The notes under the pieces are model-generated. The model was given only the letters and a program-made list of their open reading frames with translations. It had not been told where the DNA came from and did not search any database. A stretch of DNA of 64,000 bases from Heliopora coerulea (Eukaryota > Cnidaria > Anthozoa > Scleralcyonacea > Helioporidae), in assembly GCA_030142905.1 (NCBI GenBank), contig JASJOG010000072.1, positions 124,001-188,000 on the forward strand. The letters run 5' to 3'. The stretch's first letter is position 1. The number at the start of each line of letters is the position of its first letter. Below are positions 32,701 through 41,300 of the stretch, one piece after another. A program made the position numbers and the translations under genes.

Positions 32701-35245
32701 GGACTTTAATCTTTGGATAAGCTGAGGTGAAAAGTTTAGTGGCTTTTTATCATATTTTCAGTCTCTGATGATGTTGCAGGAATAGCAACAAAACGTTATA
32801 TCATTAAATGTTTTTTATCTCAATGTTTTCGCTATTATGGGCTTATTTAAATCTTTTGCTAGGCATTAATTTTTATAACAAGATTACGCTTTCCTCCTGG
32901 TCGCTCAATTGCTACAATATTGAAGTTTTACAATGTTTTCTGAGCCACAAAAATTTGACTAGAAGAGTAAGTGTGTGTGTTTCTCACTTATGAACTGAAG
33001 ACATGGATGCCATTTTTTCCGTGTTTTCCTCATGGATAATAAGTGTTTAAACGAATACTACACTTTTTGCTGTTCATTACCAGAAGATATACTATTATCA
33101 TTAACGCCTACCTCAAACTCGTTAATGCAAAACTAAATTCATTTTATTCAATCGACATTCATTAGCGTAGATACGCAACCATTTGCATCAAAAGGCATTC
33201 TATAGCGCCAACAGACGACCACTAACATCATTCTACTATACATTAGGGATAATAAGATTTCAATTACGCAAAAGAAATATCTTGCGTTATTGAAATTTTA
33301 TTATCTCTAATGTATAGTAGAATGGTGTTAGTCGTTGTGTGTTGGCGATATAGAATGCTCTTCGATGTAAGTGGTTGCATATTTAGGCTAGTGAATGTCG
33401 ATTGAATAAAATGAATATTTTTCAATTAATGAGTTTGAGGTTGGGGTTAATGGCAGCATATTTTCTGGTAATGAACAGCAAAAGGTGTAGTAAGTGAATT
33501 GAACGTCAGAGACGTTCACTTTAAAGCTCTAAAAATTGACGTCGCTGAGTTGTTTCGTGCCACTTCTTGGCAACTGGTAGTATTCGCTGATAAACTTTTT
33601 TTTGTTAAGTAACTCCGAATAATTCCTTATATTTCCAGGCATCGGCAAATCAAGGATGACGAAATAATTGCTCTTCATCTTCAAGACGAAGAGACTCCAG
33701 AAGTTACACCCTCCGCACCACCTGATATTTACCATGATAATTCCAGCGATGCGGTTATCGCTTTGGAGCTGCAAAACATGGAGAATGAAAAGCACGAAGT
33801 GAAAGTCGAGAAAGAGCGGAAACAGTTTGAAGAGCGCAAAGAAAAAGAAATCCTGAAAATGAAGCAGGTAAGAATCGTTCTTACGTTCCTGCCTGAAAGA
33901 GCGGTGGACAGCTACAGACGAATAGACAGACAGTGCTGCCTTTTTCGTAACACTTGATGGGATTTCTGATATGGTTCTAATATGTTGTTGAATAGTGTAG
34001 TATGGTTCAACGATATATATTGGTATTATATGTTATCTTTTAGTATAAACGGTATTATATGTTATCTTTTAGTATAAACAGTATTATATGTTATCTTTTA
34101 GTATAAACGGCATTATATGTTATCTTTTAGTTTAAAAAACGAGCAGGAGTGCTTTATCGGAAATAAAACACGAGGCGATGGCCGAGTGTTTTAGATCCGA
34201 CTGCGAGGTTTTTGAACGGCTTAAAAAACAAACCCCTTAATACGCTAATTCACGAAGAAAGTTTGAGAATCAATGTTTTCTAAGCCGAAAAAATTGGAAA
34301 AGAAAAGTAAGCGTGTTTTTATCAGATATAAAGACACGACACGATTGTGATTTTTCTTTGTATTTTCTTCATGAATTCTTAATAAGTTTTTAATGTATGT
34401 GAATGGTTTGGGGAACGGTGTAAAATGCTTTGGTATGGTACGGTGGCATGATTTGGTAGGGTGCTGTGTGAGGTGGCATGTTATGGCGTTTTATGACATT
34501 ATATGGTGTGGTGTATTTATGGTATGTCATGGTTTGGTATGGTATAGTGTGTGGTATGGTGTATGGCGTGGAGTATGCTATGGTGTATGGCGTGGAATAT
34601 GCTATGGTGTATGGCGTGGAGTATGCTGTGGTGTATGGCGTGGAGTATGCTATGGTGTATGGCGTGGAGTATGCTATGGTGTATGGCGTGGAGTATGCTA
34701 TGGTGTATGGCGTGGAGTATGCTATGGTGTATGGCGTGGAGTATGCTATGGTGTATGGCGTGGAGTATGCTATGGTGTATGGCGTGGTGTAATTGGCACT
34801 GTAGGTTGTGGAATGGTATCGTATCGTGTGATGTGAATCTTCAAGTTAAACTTGAAGCTAAATAAACGAATGCTATGTGCTCTTCAATTATTAGGAAGAG
34901 GAGGATCGCCAAATGGCGATTAGGATACAAAATGAAGAAGACGGCGTGACCTTCGTAACAGATGAAGCTACGATCAGACTTCATGAGCAATTGTACAAGG
35001 AAAAGCAGGAACGAATGAAGAAGCAAAACAGCAAGGAAAACCAGGAGAAGAAGGATCGCAAGCTTGCGGAGTCCCTCGTGTACGAAGATGCTTACAAACA
35101 TGGCTTACTGCCTCGCCCTGATCCAGAATTAGCAAAACCGGTGACGTACCCTGTTAGAGTAGTTCCCCGGGGATCTCATGTTACGTCGTTGTCTGCCGTC
35201 TCAGCGTCGGGTACTCACGATGTGGTTGAATCATCGTTACCTTAA
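20022..35245 (+). CDS. RC3H1: roquin (RC3H family) RNA-binding E3 ligase, complete, 13 coding exons
   Basis: A post-transcriptional repressor that binds stem-loop decay elements in 3' UTRs and recruits deadenylases in cytoplasmic granules. Coding exons: 20022-20798, 22064-22111, 22797-22949, 24493-24625, 25030-25115, 26074-26216, 26587-26768, 27505-27828, 28659-29185, 30437-30841, 32215-32375, 33639-33867, 34895-35245. They sum to 3519 bp (1172 aa) with phases agreeing at every junction. Order: RING (residues 14-53), ROQ/HEPN region (to about 400), CCCH zinc finger (422-440), a low-complexity middle rich in Asn/Gly, Ser and Pro, and a charged coiled coil at the end. Human roquin-1 is of similar size. 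The N-terminal half aligns almost residue by residue with roquin; the C-terminal half is divergent, as in other invertebrates. Intron 11 is GC-AG. Vertebrates have two paralogues; I cannot say this is RC3H1 and not the common ancestor of both. Confidence 0.93.
20799..22063 (+). other. roquin intron 1, no feature seen
   Basis: CpG-poor, AT-rich to about 21.65 kb, then ordinary CpG frequency up to the acceptor. No repeat or gene recognised. Confidence 0.5.
23548..23708. mobile_element. foldback element in roquin intron 3
   Basis: The outer arms share ATAAATGGCGCCTTATTT (left) and its inverse (right). Inner segments CAGTTAGCCCTTAT and its inverse ATAAGGGC-like CTGTAAGGGCTAATTG add to the stem. 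About 160 bp, non-coding. Confidence 0.7.
23803..24065. mobile_element. MITE with GCATAAGGAC inverted ends, roquin intron 3
   Basis: The left end CCTGGTCCACATGAGCGACG (then TAAGCATAAGGAC) pairs with the right end GTCCTTATGCTTATGCTCAC (then GTGTAAACCAGA). The interior is rich in GCATGAG/CTTATGCTT words. About 260 bp, no ORF of note. Confidence 0.65.
25370..25510 (+). repeat. dispersed repeat fragment (copy also at 26268-26320)
   Basis: The phrase ACCATGAAAGTCCTTAAGTT, preceded by GGTTCGT, occurs at about 25370-25410 and again at 26268-26310 in the next intron, with the TCCTTAAA motif repeated further in the first copy. No coding signal. Confidence 0.55.
25650..25901. repeat. inverted pair of tRNA-like SINE fragments in roquin intron 5
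   Basis: The right half has a tRNA-shaped unit (about 25790-25861). Its acceptor stem is GACTCGA/TCGAGTC, its D stem GCTC/GAGC, and its T loop TTCAAAT lies in AGTTCAAATCCCG. The left half carries the same unit on the minus strand. The flanks beyond it also match in inverse (TCATGATAATCTGACAC on the left). The anticodon loop lacks the universal U33 and its stem is mispaired, so this is a tRNA-derived pseudogene or SINE and not a functional tRNA. Confidence 0.7.
26074..26216 (+). CDS. RC3H1: roquin CCCH zinc-finger exon
   Basis: It encodes [20 protein letters not shown] followed by [12 protein letters not shown], a C-x7-C-x5-C-x3-H zinc finger. The spacing between the first two Cys is one shorter than in vertebrate roquin (x8). 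The CCCH finger assists the ROQ domain in RNA binding. A GT donor follows at 26217. Confidence 0.93.
26865..27420. repeat. ATACAT-rich region with 15-bp tandem repeat
   Basis: Short-period repeats lie in roquin intron 7. At about 27285-27365 the unit TACATTATACAGAAA recurs five times in tandem, flanked by looser AATACATAATGC-like words. Long frames in both orientations here are artefacts of the period. Confidence 0.8.
28659..29185 (+). CDS. RC3H1: roquin exon 9 with an Asn-Gly triplet repeat
   Basis: After the junction glycine this exon runs through about ten (Asn-Gly-hydrophobic) units at roughly 28703-28806 ([18 protein letters not shown] and so on). A Ser/Tyr/Pro-rich stretch follows, then CVTELHD at the donor. 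The DNA under the repeat is a 9-bp-period minisatellite with varied third bases. The exon belongs to the disordered middle region; no domain is recognised. Confidence 0.85.
29350..29719. mobile_element. MITE, about 370 bp, in roquin intron 9 (copy 2)
   Basis: Same family and orientation as 648-1022. Shared landmarks in order are TTATTGACCACCGT, GCTTGATACTTGTG (ACTTGATACTTGTG in copy 1), CTAAAACAACTGTAG, CTTAAGACGT and GCATGAAGAATT. The ends are inverted GGGAC/GTCCC with an ACGTCAACTTCAACG-like core. Confidence 0.65.
29755..29905. repeat. CCTAACC-type minisatellite, telomere-like
   Basis: Repeats of CTAACCTTAACCCCAATCC and CTATCTCTAACCTTAACC lie in roquin intron 9. The words resemble degenerate (CCCTAA)n but with a longer period. 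It could be an interstitial telomere-like array or a plain minisatellite. Confidence 0.7.
30873..31104 (+). mobile_element. tRNA-derived SINE, copy 3 (internally deleted)
   Basis: It begins GGGCTGCTGGTGGTACAATG about 30 bp after the roquin exon-10 donor and ends GGATATAAATAAAGATACTT. Compared with copy 2 it lacks the segment between TTTCC and the GCGTCACAGG word and the ...GAACAGCTTAGGTAG stretch. Sense strand. Confidence 0.75.
31165..31800. repeat. direct repeat pair around a small foldback, roquin intron 10
   Basis: A diverged direct repeat (AAGAGTCTTC ... AATAGTAACCAGG ... AGTTAATT) lies at about 31165-31300 and 31665-31800. Between the copies, 31389-31497 is a foldback whose arms read GTTCTTCCTCCGATTT and its inverse; a further CTTCCTCCGATTTC lies at about 31582. 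This may be nested remains of one element. Confidence 0.45.
32215..35245 (+). CDS. RC3H1: roquin C-terminal exons 11-13, coiled coil, after a GC-AG intron
   Basis: Exon 11 (32215-32375) ends CAAAG and is followed by gcaagc, a GC donor in otherwise ideal context. Exon 12 (33639-33867) restores the frame through [20 protein letters not shown] and a Lys/Glu-rich helix ([17 protein letters not shown]). Exon 13 (34895-35245) continues the helix ([19 protein letters not shown]) and ends ESSLP with TAA at 35243-35245. If intron 11 is retained, the frame runs 19 residues past the donor and stops at 32436 inside a repeat. AATAAA at 35263-35268 is the nearest polyadenylation signal. Confidence 0.85.
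32401..33050 (+). mobile_element. dispersed repeat copy interrupted by an insert, abutting the GC donor of roquin exon 11
   Basis: 32401-32560 matches the first half of the repeat at 34138-34390 (AGTGCTTTATCGG, CCGAGTGTTTTA, GTACTGCGAGGTTTTT/CGACTGCGAGGTTTTT, ACGAA-AAGTTT). 32930-33050 matches its second half (CAATGTTTTCTGAGCC/CAATGTTTTCTAAGCC). The 370 bp in between is foreign. The copy starts about 25 bp after the exon-11 donor, so intron retention would translate into it. Confidence 0.6.
33057..33492. mobile_element. large foldback element, about 435 bp with roughly 205-bp arms
   Basis: The left arm starts TACTACACTTTTTGCTGTTC and the right arm ends with the inverse GAACAGCAAAAGGTGTAGTA. 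Matches run nearly to the centre (ATTCTACTATACATTAG and its inverse; TTGCGT at the tip) with scattered mismatches and small indels. Transcribed as part of the roquin pre-mRNA it would form one long hairpin just upstream of exon 12. Confidence 0.85.
34022..34137. repeat. 29-bp tandem repeat, four copies
   Basis: Unit GGTATTATATGTTATCTTTT plus AGTATAAAC repeats four times with one or two changes per copy. It ends where the dispersed repeat at 34138 begins. Confidence 0.85.
34138..34390 (+). mobile_element. dispersed repeat, uninterrupted copy
   Basis: Contiguous counterpart of the split copy at 32401-33050. It has GAGCAGGAGTGCTTTATCGG, then a GAGTGTTTTAGATC block, a CTAATTCACGAAG block and a TTTTCTAAGCCG block. 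Family unknown; both copies are on the sense strand of roquin introns. Confidence 0.55.
34555..34793. repeat. 24-bp minisatellite, about 10 copies
   Basis: Unit GGTGTATGGCGTGGAGTATG plus CTAT is almost perfectly repeated. Because 24 is a multiple of three and the unit lacks stops, all three plus-strand frames stay open (for example YGVE..AMV repeats). It lies in roquin intron 12 just before the last exon and is not coding in the spliced gene. Confidence 0.9.
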
Positions 35246-36654
35246 AATGAGAAACAACTTAAAATAAAGCAGGTTTCGGTAAGAGAAACGGAAGAACTGA
35301 AGTCTCCAGGTTATCTCACGCTTATATATATATATATATAAATATATTTCTAGGCATAATAAATTAAATTTTTTTCTCATTGTTATCGCATTTGGTAGTT
35401 TCATGAGGAAGGTGTTTTTTTTATTTCACCTTAAAATCTTTTTGCTTTTCCATTAGGATAGTCAGACTGTTCTTGTTTAAGTTTTGCTGATTTTTAGTTG
35501 CGAGACCTCGTTTCCGGGAACTACCTCCTGGTTTCGAGCAGAGAAGAGGGGGGATTGCACATTTAGAAATGTAAGTCTTTGTGCCTGCACCTATTTAGAA
35601 TTGGGCAGACTTTCATGTTATTATTTGTATATTAATCGCGTCGTAAATTGTAAAAAAAAGAAAAACCACTTCCGAATAATGATGTATAAAATGGAATTCA
35701 TGTAGATACGAGTTACTGCAAATTGTTAGACAAAAAGGCATAGAAATTTATACTATCGATGAAATTCATAGAAATATAGCTGTCATGGTCACAACTATAA
35801 TTTAAGCCGTCTCTGTAAAGCTCTGTTGCACACGTGGAAAAAGACGTCGCTTCAGTCGAATTCGAAGACTGTCCTCGAAGTAATCAAACTCGTAAGACGT
35901 TGACACAATAAGGTTGACGGTAAACGTGGTCGTGTATTGCTCTCATTTTGTTTTTTAATGCGCTGTTTTTCTTTGCGTCGTTGCCACCATTCAATTCTAC
36001 CGTGGGTCTAATGCCTTGAAATTGCATCTTCAAGGTTCACTAGCATTCCTTTTTTTTTTGTTGCGGTCATCTAGAGGAACGAATCTTCATACGTTACTAA
36101 ATTTTACATTACATTTTCTGTGTTCGTGGAAAGTGTACTTATATCCCGTAGAGGTTATTCCTCTTGTTGTAAGCGGCGTAAGAGCTGGTTGCTTTTAGAT
36201 AAAGTTATCTTCCAGATTTAAGCTTGAAAGTAATTTTTTTAACTTATCAAAGTTGAACTAGAAAGTGATGGGTTTTTCTAAAACAGAGCTTTACAGGGTT
36301 AAGGATACATTAGATATCAGAAAAAAAATGTCAAATGTGAACTCTTCGTGTGTACGGTTTTAGTATTTTATTTAATTTGAGAAATTACATCTGTGCGTGT
36401 CATAGATTGCTTTTTATTTAAACAATTTTTAGTCAGGCTTCGTAAAGAAAAAGGCCGCCAGGCTGGCGATATATTTTTTTTCCCGTCAAATAGCAGTAAA
36501 ATGCTAGATAATTGTGAAGTGATTTAAAAAGTGTTGAATAAAGGATTGCCCTTTCACTAGTCGTAATCGCTTCTTTGACTTCATGTTTATCTCACAAGGC
36601 TGGTTCGCACCTGTGAAGCAAGCGCAAGAGCTTTCACTCGAAGAAAGTAAGTTG

Positions 36655-36846
36655 ATTATACCAGACAGTTCTGAAAAGAACTAGAGGAACCCACACAGAG
36701 TGAAAATAAATACTAAAAAGTGGCACCATGCATTTCGGCATAGTGGTGCCGAAAGAGTGGTCTGCCGAAATGCATAATGCCTCTTTTTAGTATTTTCACA
36801 TTCTGTGTGGGTTCCTCTAGTTCTTTTCAGAACTCTCCAGTATAAC
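36655..36846. mobile_element. foldback element, about 190 bp
   Basis: Arms of about 60-70 bp: AGTTCTGAAAAGAACTAGAG (then GAACCCACACAGA) on the left and the inverse on the right. The centre also contains GCATTTCGGCATAGTGG against a CCGAAATGCAT, so nearly the whole element folds. Little divergence between arms suggests it is fairly young. Confidence 0.8.
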
Positions 36847-37085
36847 CATTCACCATGGTTAATACGGTTCTTAAAGCGGTACTGAAATTTGTCACCACGA
36901 CAAAATCTGTCTTACAGCAAGTTGAATAACCTTGAGGTACGCATGCCCATTACCCACTTTTTGCAATATGGCGGACGGTGATACTGGAACGTTTTTAATG
37001 GCTTGGTTAACCCTTATATGTTGTACAACGAAGAATGAAAAGGAGATTAAGAACGCAAGCGAGGCCGAAGAAATTTTGTGAAAAG

Positions 37086-37219
37086 TTAAAAGGTTGATAA
37101 CTGCCGTGACTGATCTCAAAGAATTCCCACGTTTCGAGCAAAGGCCTTCGTCAAAGAGAGGGCCTTGCTCGAAATGTTGGAATTCTTTGGTATCAGTCAC
37201 GGCAGTTACCAATCTTTTA
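37086..37219. mobile_element. foldback element with TTTCGAGCAAAGGCC centre
   Basis: The arms share AACTGCCGTGACTGAT, AAAGAATTCC and TTTCGAGCAA in inverse order. Related single arms are at about 44438-44530 (AACTCCCGTGACTGATCTC) and weaker ones near 56040, so this is a dispersed family. Confidence 0.8.
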
Positions 37220-38160
37220 GCTTTTTACCATATCTATCACTGTCTACGCAGTATTCAATTTTTATATCATCGAGGAAATTTGGGATACGAGAAATATTTG
37301 CTCGGCGAATGGAACAAGAAAATTATCACAACCTTGTCTATTCATCTTACCAACCTAAATGTTTTAGTCTCAGCTCTTAAAGTGTTGAGAAAATTTGTCA
37401 TCGACAGAGGAGCAACCAGGAATTTCGGAGGGCAGGGGTCGGATGGCAGTGTCAAGGCACCGTAGGGGGGATTTTAATCATTTCGAGGAAAAGTCAATCT
37501 TATGGCTTTGGGAAATGAGGACAAAAAGCTGTCAAAAAAGGGCAAACATAAGATCTTCCACAAAAAGGGTAGGGGTTGCGACTCCCCCCAACCCCCCTCT
37601 AGTTGCGCTCCTGATAGAGAACCGGATACATTCGAACAACTAGGAGAGTTTCTCATAAACTTCCATATCGGTTTGTTCGGCCGAGGTCGTACCGATTGAG
37701 ATTATTTGTAGAACTTCTACATGAAGTCCTACAAATGATCTTCCTGAATGGACCCATTCAACCAGACATATGCACATGAATGTACATGTAATTACATAAA
37801 GTCAGTCGTTAGACATACTGATACTGACCTGTACTACATAGGTCAGTGGTTGGATCCTGGCGTGCATTAGCGACGCGTGTCTTCTGACTTTTAAAAGTAC
37901 ATGTATTTATAGAGAACGCCCTTTTCTTTAAACAAACAATCAACTTTAGGGATTTATAGTGTCAAATAGTATCTTCTCGAGTGTTAATGATATTTCGAAA
38001 AATACTGCGGCAAAATCTTCGATACAAATTTACATTTTTGTATCTTCCAGACCCAACCAAATTGAGCCCGGGAAGTCTCGCGTGAACGTTAATCAACACA
38101 CTTAACGTGGTATTTCCCGAGCCTTTCGTGGACAGGAAGAAACAGAAACCCGCACTGGTA

Positions 38161-38344
38161 ATGATGAGCGAAGTCTTGGATTGTCCGTTTTTTAAGGTGT
38201 TTTCCGTCACTAACACTTTATTGCTTGGCGCTGGAGCTCTCTATTTGGTGGCTTTTGGTAACGAGAAGCTGCCGCCTTCTGGAGATAAAGCTTATAAGCG
38301 GCTCACGCCAAAACCTCCCCACACTTACGAAATGAATGCTGAAG
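38161..38344 (+). CDS. MIGA: mitoguardin first exon with the membrane anchor
   Basis: The frame starts at ATGATG (38161/38164) and reads MMSEVLDCPFFKVFSVTNTL with a hydrophobic run to about residue 33, then a Pro/Lys-rich linker (LPPSGDKAYKRLTPKPPHTY). I end the exon at the donor gtatta (38345) and not at the in-frame stop at 38391. The spliced product continues in frame into exon 2 and reproduces the mitoguardin helix, whereas the unspliced frame adds only about 15 hydrophobic residues. Assignment rests on phase, position and this junction. Confidence 0.7.
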
Positions 38345-41300
38345 GTATTATAACTATAGGACTTTTTATTCCTCTTTGGTACCTAGGTTGAGCAAGTGTT
38401 AAACGTTGACTTGCTGTTGTATTAATGGAAATGACGTGCTTGTGTCTGTGATGGCTAAGAACAGATTGTTCATTTTGTGTTTTTCCTTCTGACTTTTTAA
38501 GTCACGTGTACTGTCGGTGGGTAAAAAGGTTATTGTATAGGATTCCCCTTCCTGGAATGACATTGATGTGATTTTCACAGCCAATGTTTAAATAAACAGT
38601 CTCCCACTATAGCTTGAGATAGCCCTTTCATGTTCAGTTCTGTAGTTCTCTAAAGGCACTGACCTATTAACTCCTGGATCCTGGCATTTTAAACCATGGT
38701 GGAAATGTGAATAGGTGGTTAATAATTAATCCTTTCCCTCCTGGTCATTTCCCTCAACCGAATAAAATTGGAGTAAGCAAGAATACAATTCTTAAAGACC
38801 ATCTAAGGAAGGAAAGGGTTAGACCATTTAAGGCAAATCCATATAATAAGATTCTTGTATATGATTCTTCAATCTTGGTATATGTATATATATACAATTA
38901 AGTGAAGAGAGTACAATTCCTGCTTCCTATTTGCTCATGAATGTTGCAATACATCTTGAAGATTGCTGCAAGTGAATCACATACACCAGGATGAACAATC
39001 ATATGGTATGCTACAATCATACCACATAGATTAGACCCTAATGCATGGTATCTAATATATCACACCTACAACAAAGTAACAAATCAGAAAACAAAACAAG
39101 AATGAATGTTCCAATAGAAAACATGAATGGTGGTGACCATTCTTGAAAGCTGCAATGTGTGATAATACCTCCAAATTGTCTGAATTTTTTTTTTTTTACC
39201 ATAAGTATGTTCTAAATTTTCCCTTTTTGCACTGTTGGACAGCTGATCAACCCTTGGTCATTTTTATAAATATACTGACAAAGAGTTTGAAAAATGTCAG
39301 ATCAAGTGAAAGCTAATGGAAGTGTACATGATATATGGCAACATTATGCACGTAATCATTAGTCTGCAACAGGATATAAATGCCAGGACAGTTTACATGC
39401 CAATTCGTGATCACAACAGCTCATCAATCATGATCACAATATACTGGAATATGGTTGAATTTATTCTCCGCATGATTGACTGTTTACAATACATATTGAC
39501 ATTACTATCAAAATAGCTTTTCATCAAAATCTCAGTCCTCATATTTCTGCCAAATATAAATAGTACATGCTTGCTTCTTTGGGGATTGGTAAAATGAATT
39601 TTGCTTTTTTGGTAAAATGCTGGAGATTTATTGCACATCCTGAGGGCTTGTGGCATTTGTGGGGATATGTACGTGTAATTGCAGGCATAATATTGAGAGC
39701 ACTGTGAATAAAGTGAGAAGTGTCTTAGTGAGGTTTCACTGTTCTTGGTTGTTTTACTGGTTTACTTGACTTTTAGCTTATGTGCTGATTTGCATTTTTT
39801 TAGGTATTGAGCAGTTCACCAAGGCATTGAGTGAATGGAATGAGAATCTTGTTATGCTGGAAGGTCTTCTGGCAAAAAAAACTTATCCAACTAATGGTGT
39901 TGACCAAGTTGATGCTTTTGAAGTTGCTAGGCATCATAATTCTGATTTAGTATTAAAGAAGTTGGATAAGACATTACATGATGTTGTGGGAAAAGTTAGT
40001 CAACTTAGGTAAAATAATTTGAAAGAGTGATACAATTTATGGTAATATCAGATACAGAGTCAGTTTTTTTTCAGTATGAGAATGATCAAAACTGTGTATT
40101 ACTGAGGTTAAGTCAATTTTAGCTACAGTAAAATTATTGAAGGCAGTCTTGGTGGGAATGGGTTGATTAGATGAGTTGTATATGTACCCACCGTTTTTTA
40201 CATTTTGAATTTTGGTTACTTTTAACTTTGTAGGCAATTGTTGAAAACAAAACATGCTATAAGAGATAAGAAGATTGATATTAGTGTTGATCAAGATCTT
40301 ATTACCTCATCTAAATTAATACTGCAAGAAGATGAGGACTCAGACATGGATTCATTTTTATCAGCAGAAGATGAGATTGAGGTTAGAAAGCATGTTAGCA
40401 AAACATGGTAGCTTACAACCTACCATCTGCTTAACCATTTTATATTCTAGTCAGTTCATTAACTTCGTTCATGTCTTTCATTGCTTTTGTCCTCCTTAAT
40501 TTTATTTATTATGTTTTGTTTTGTTTCTTTCATTCCTGTCCTTCATTTACATCTATTCCTTCCTTTTATTTATTAACTGAAATGTTAAGTCATTTAATTG
40601 GGATTTTTGGTTTCTTTCATTCACTTCTCTTTTCATTTGCACACAGTTTGTTTGTTAATTAAAGGAGGATTTTTAACAGGATCAGGATGATATTATTTTA
40701 ACTGACATGGATAGAATTAAAGAAAAGGCTCTAGAAGCAGCAGGAAGTGATAGGTACTTATGACTTTAATCTAGAAAAATGCCATTAATTCCAACTTATT
40801 TGCCAGTCACAGAAAAAAGAATCCTGTCCAAGCATGCACTTTTCAAAACTAAGTTTTTCTGTTTAAGGAAAAAAGCACTTTATGTAAAAGGCTTGGAGGT
40901 GTATTTTGGCCAAGGAATAAGGTGTCGAAAGAAAAGGTAAAGAATCTTCTCACTTAATTTTAGATTGACTCCTATGCTGTGATGTATTCTTCATAATCAT
41001 ATGTTGCTCTGTTTTGTAGGGCAAAAATGGTCGGCTGTTCAAGTGATGTGGAATTCTTGGCTAAAGTACATTGTATCCGAGAGGCCTCTAAGGTAAATGA
41101 GAAAGCTGCTCTAAAAATTCTTTTGTTTCAACCATCCTGTCATTATATCAAGGTAATAGCTAAATATAGCAACTAGCTTAGTTGTTAATATTTATGAATT
41201 CTATGCAACTGTGTCATGTATGTGCAAGCACAGAGTGTAATAGAAAATATGGAGATAGTTGTCAAGCTGAGAAGATGTTTGGAGTTGGTTAAGAAATTAC

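Larger units (their letters stand above)
35246..38160. other. roquin 3' flank and mitoguardin 5' flank
   Basis: Candidate polyadenylation signals AATAAA lie at 35263-35268, 35358-35363 and 36536-36541. A (TA)n run is at about 35325-35341. The stretch then holds two clear foldbacks (36655-36846, 37086-37219) and a weaker terminal-inverted-repeat element at about 37408-37607 (AGGAGCAACCAGG versus CTAGTTGCGCTCCT). No coding exon recognised; the mitoguardin promoter is presumably in the last few hundred bases. Confidence 0.55.

Noticed and set aside
34393..34865. Three overlapping frames with YGVEYAMV or RGVCYGVW repeats
   Set aside because: Product of the 24-bp minisatellite; roquin exons 12 and 13 join in frame without this sequence.
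38107..38391. Stand-alone small membrane protein gene
   Set aside because: There is no ATG at the first codon of the frame. Splicing at 38344 joins it in perfect phase to mitoguardin exon 2 and completes the family helix, so it is the first exon of that gene.
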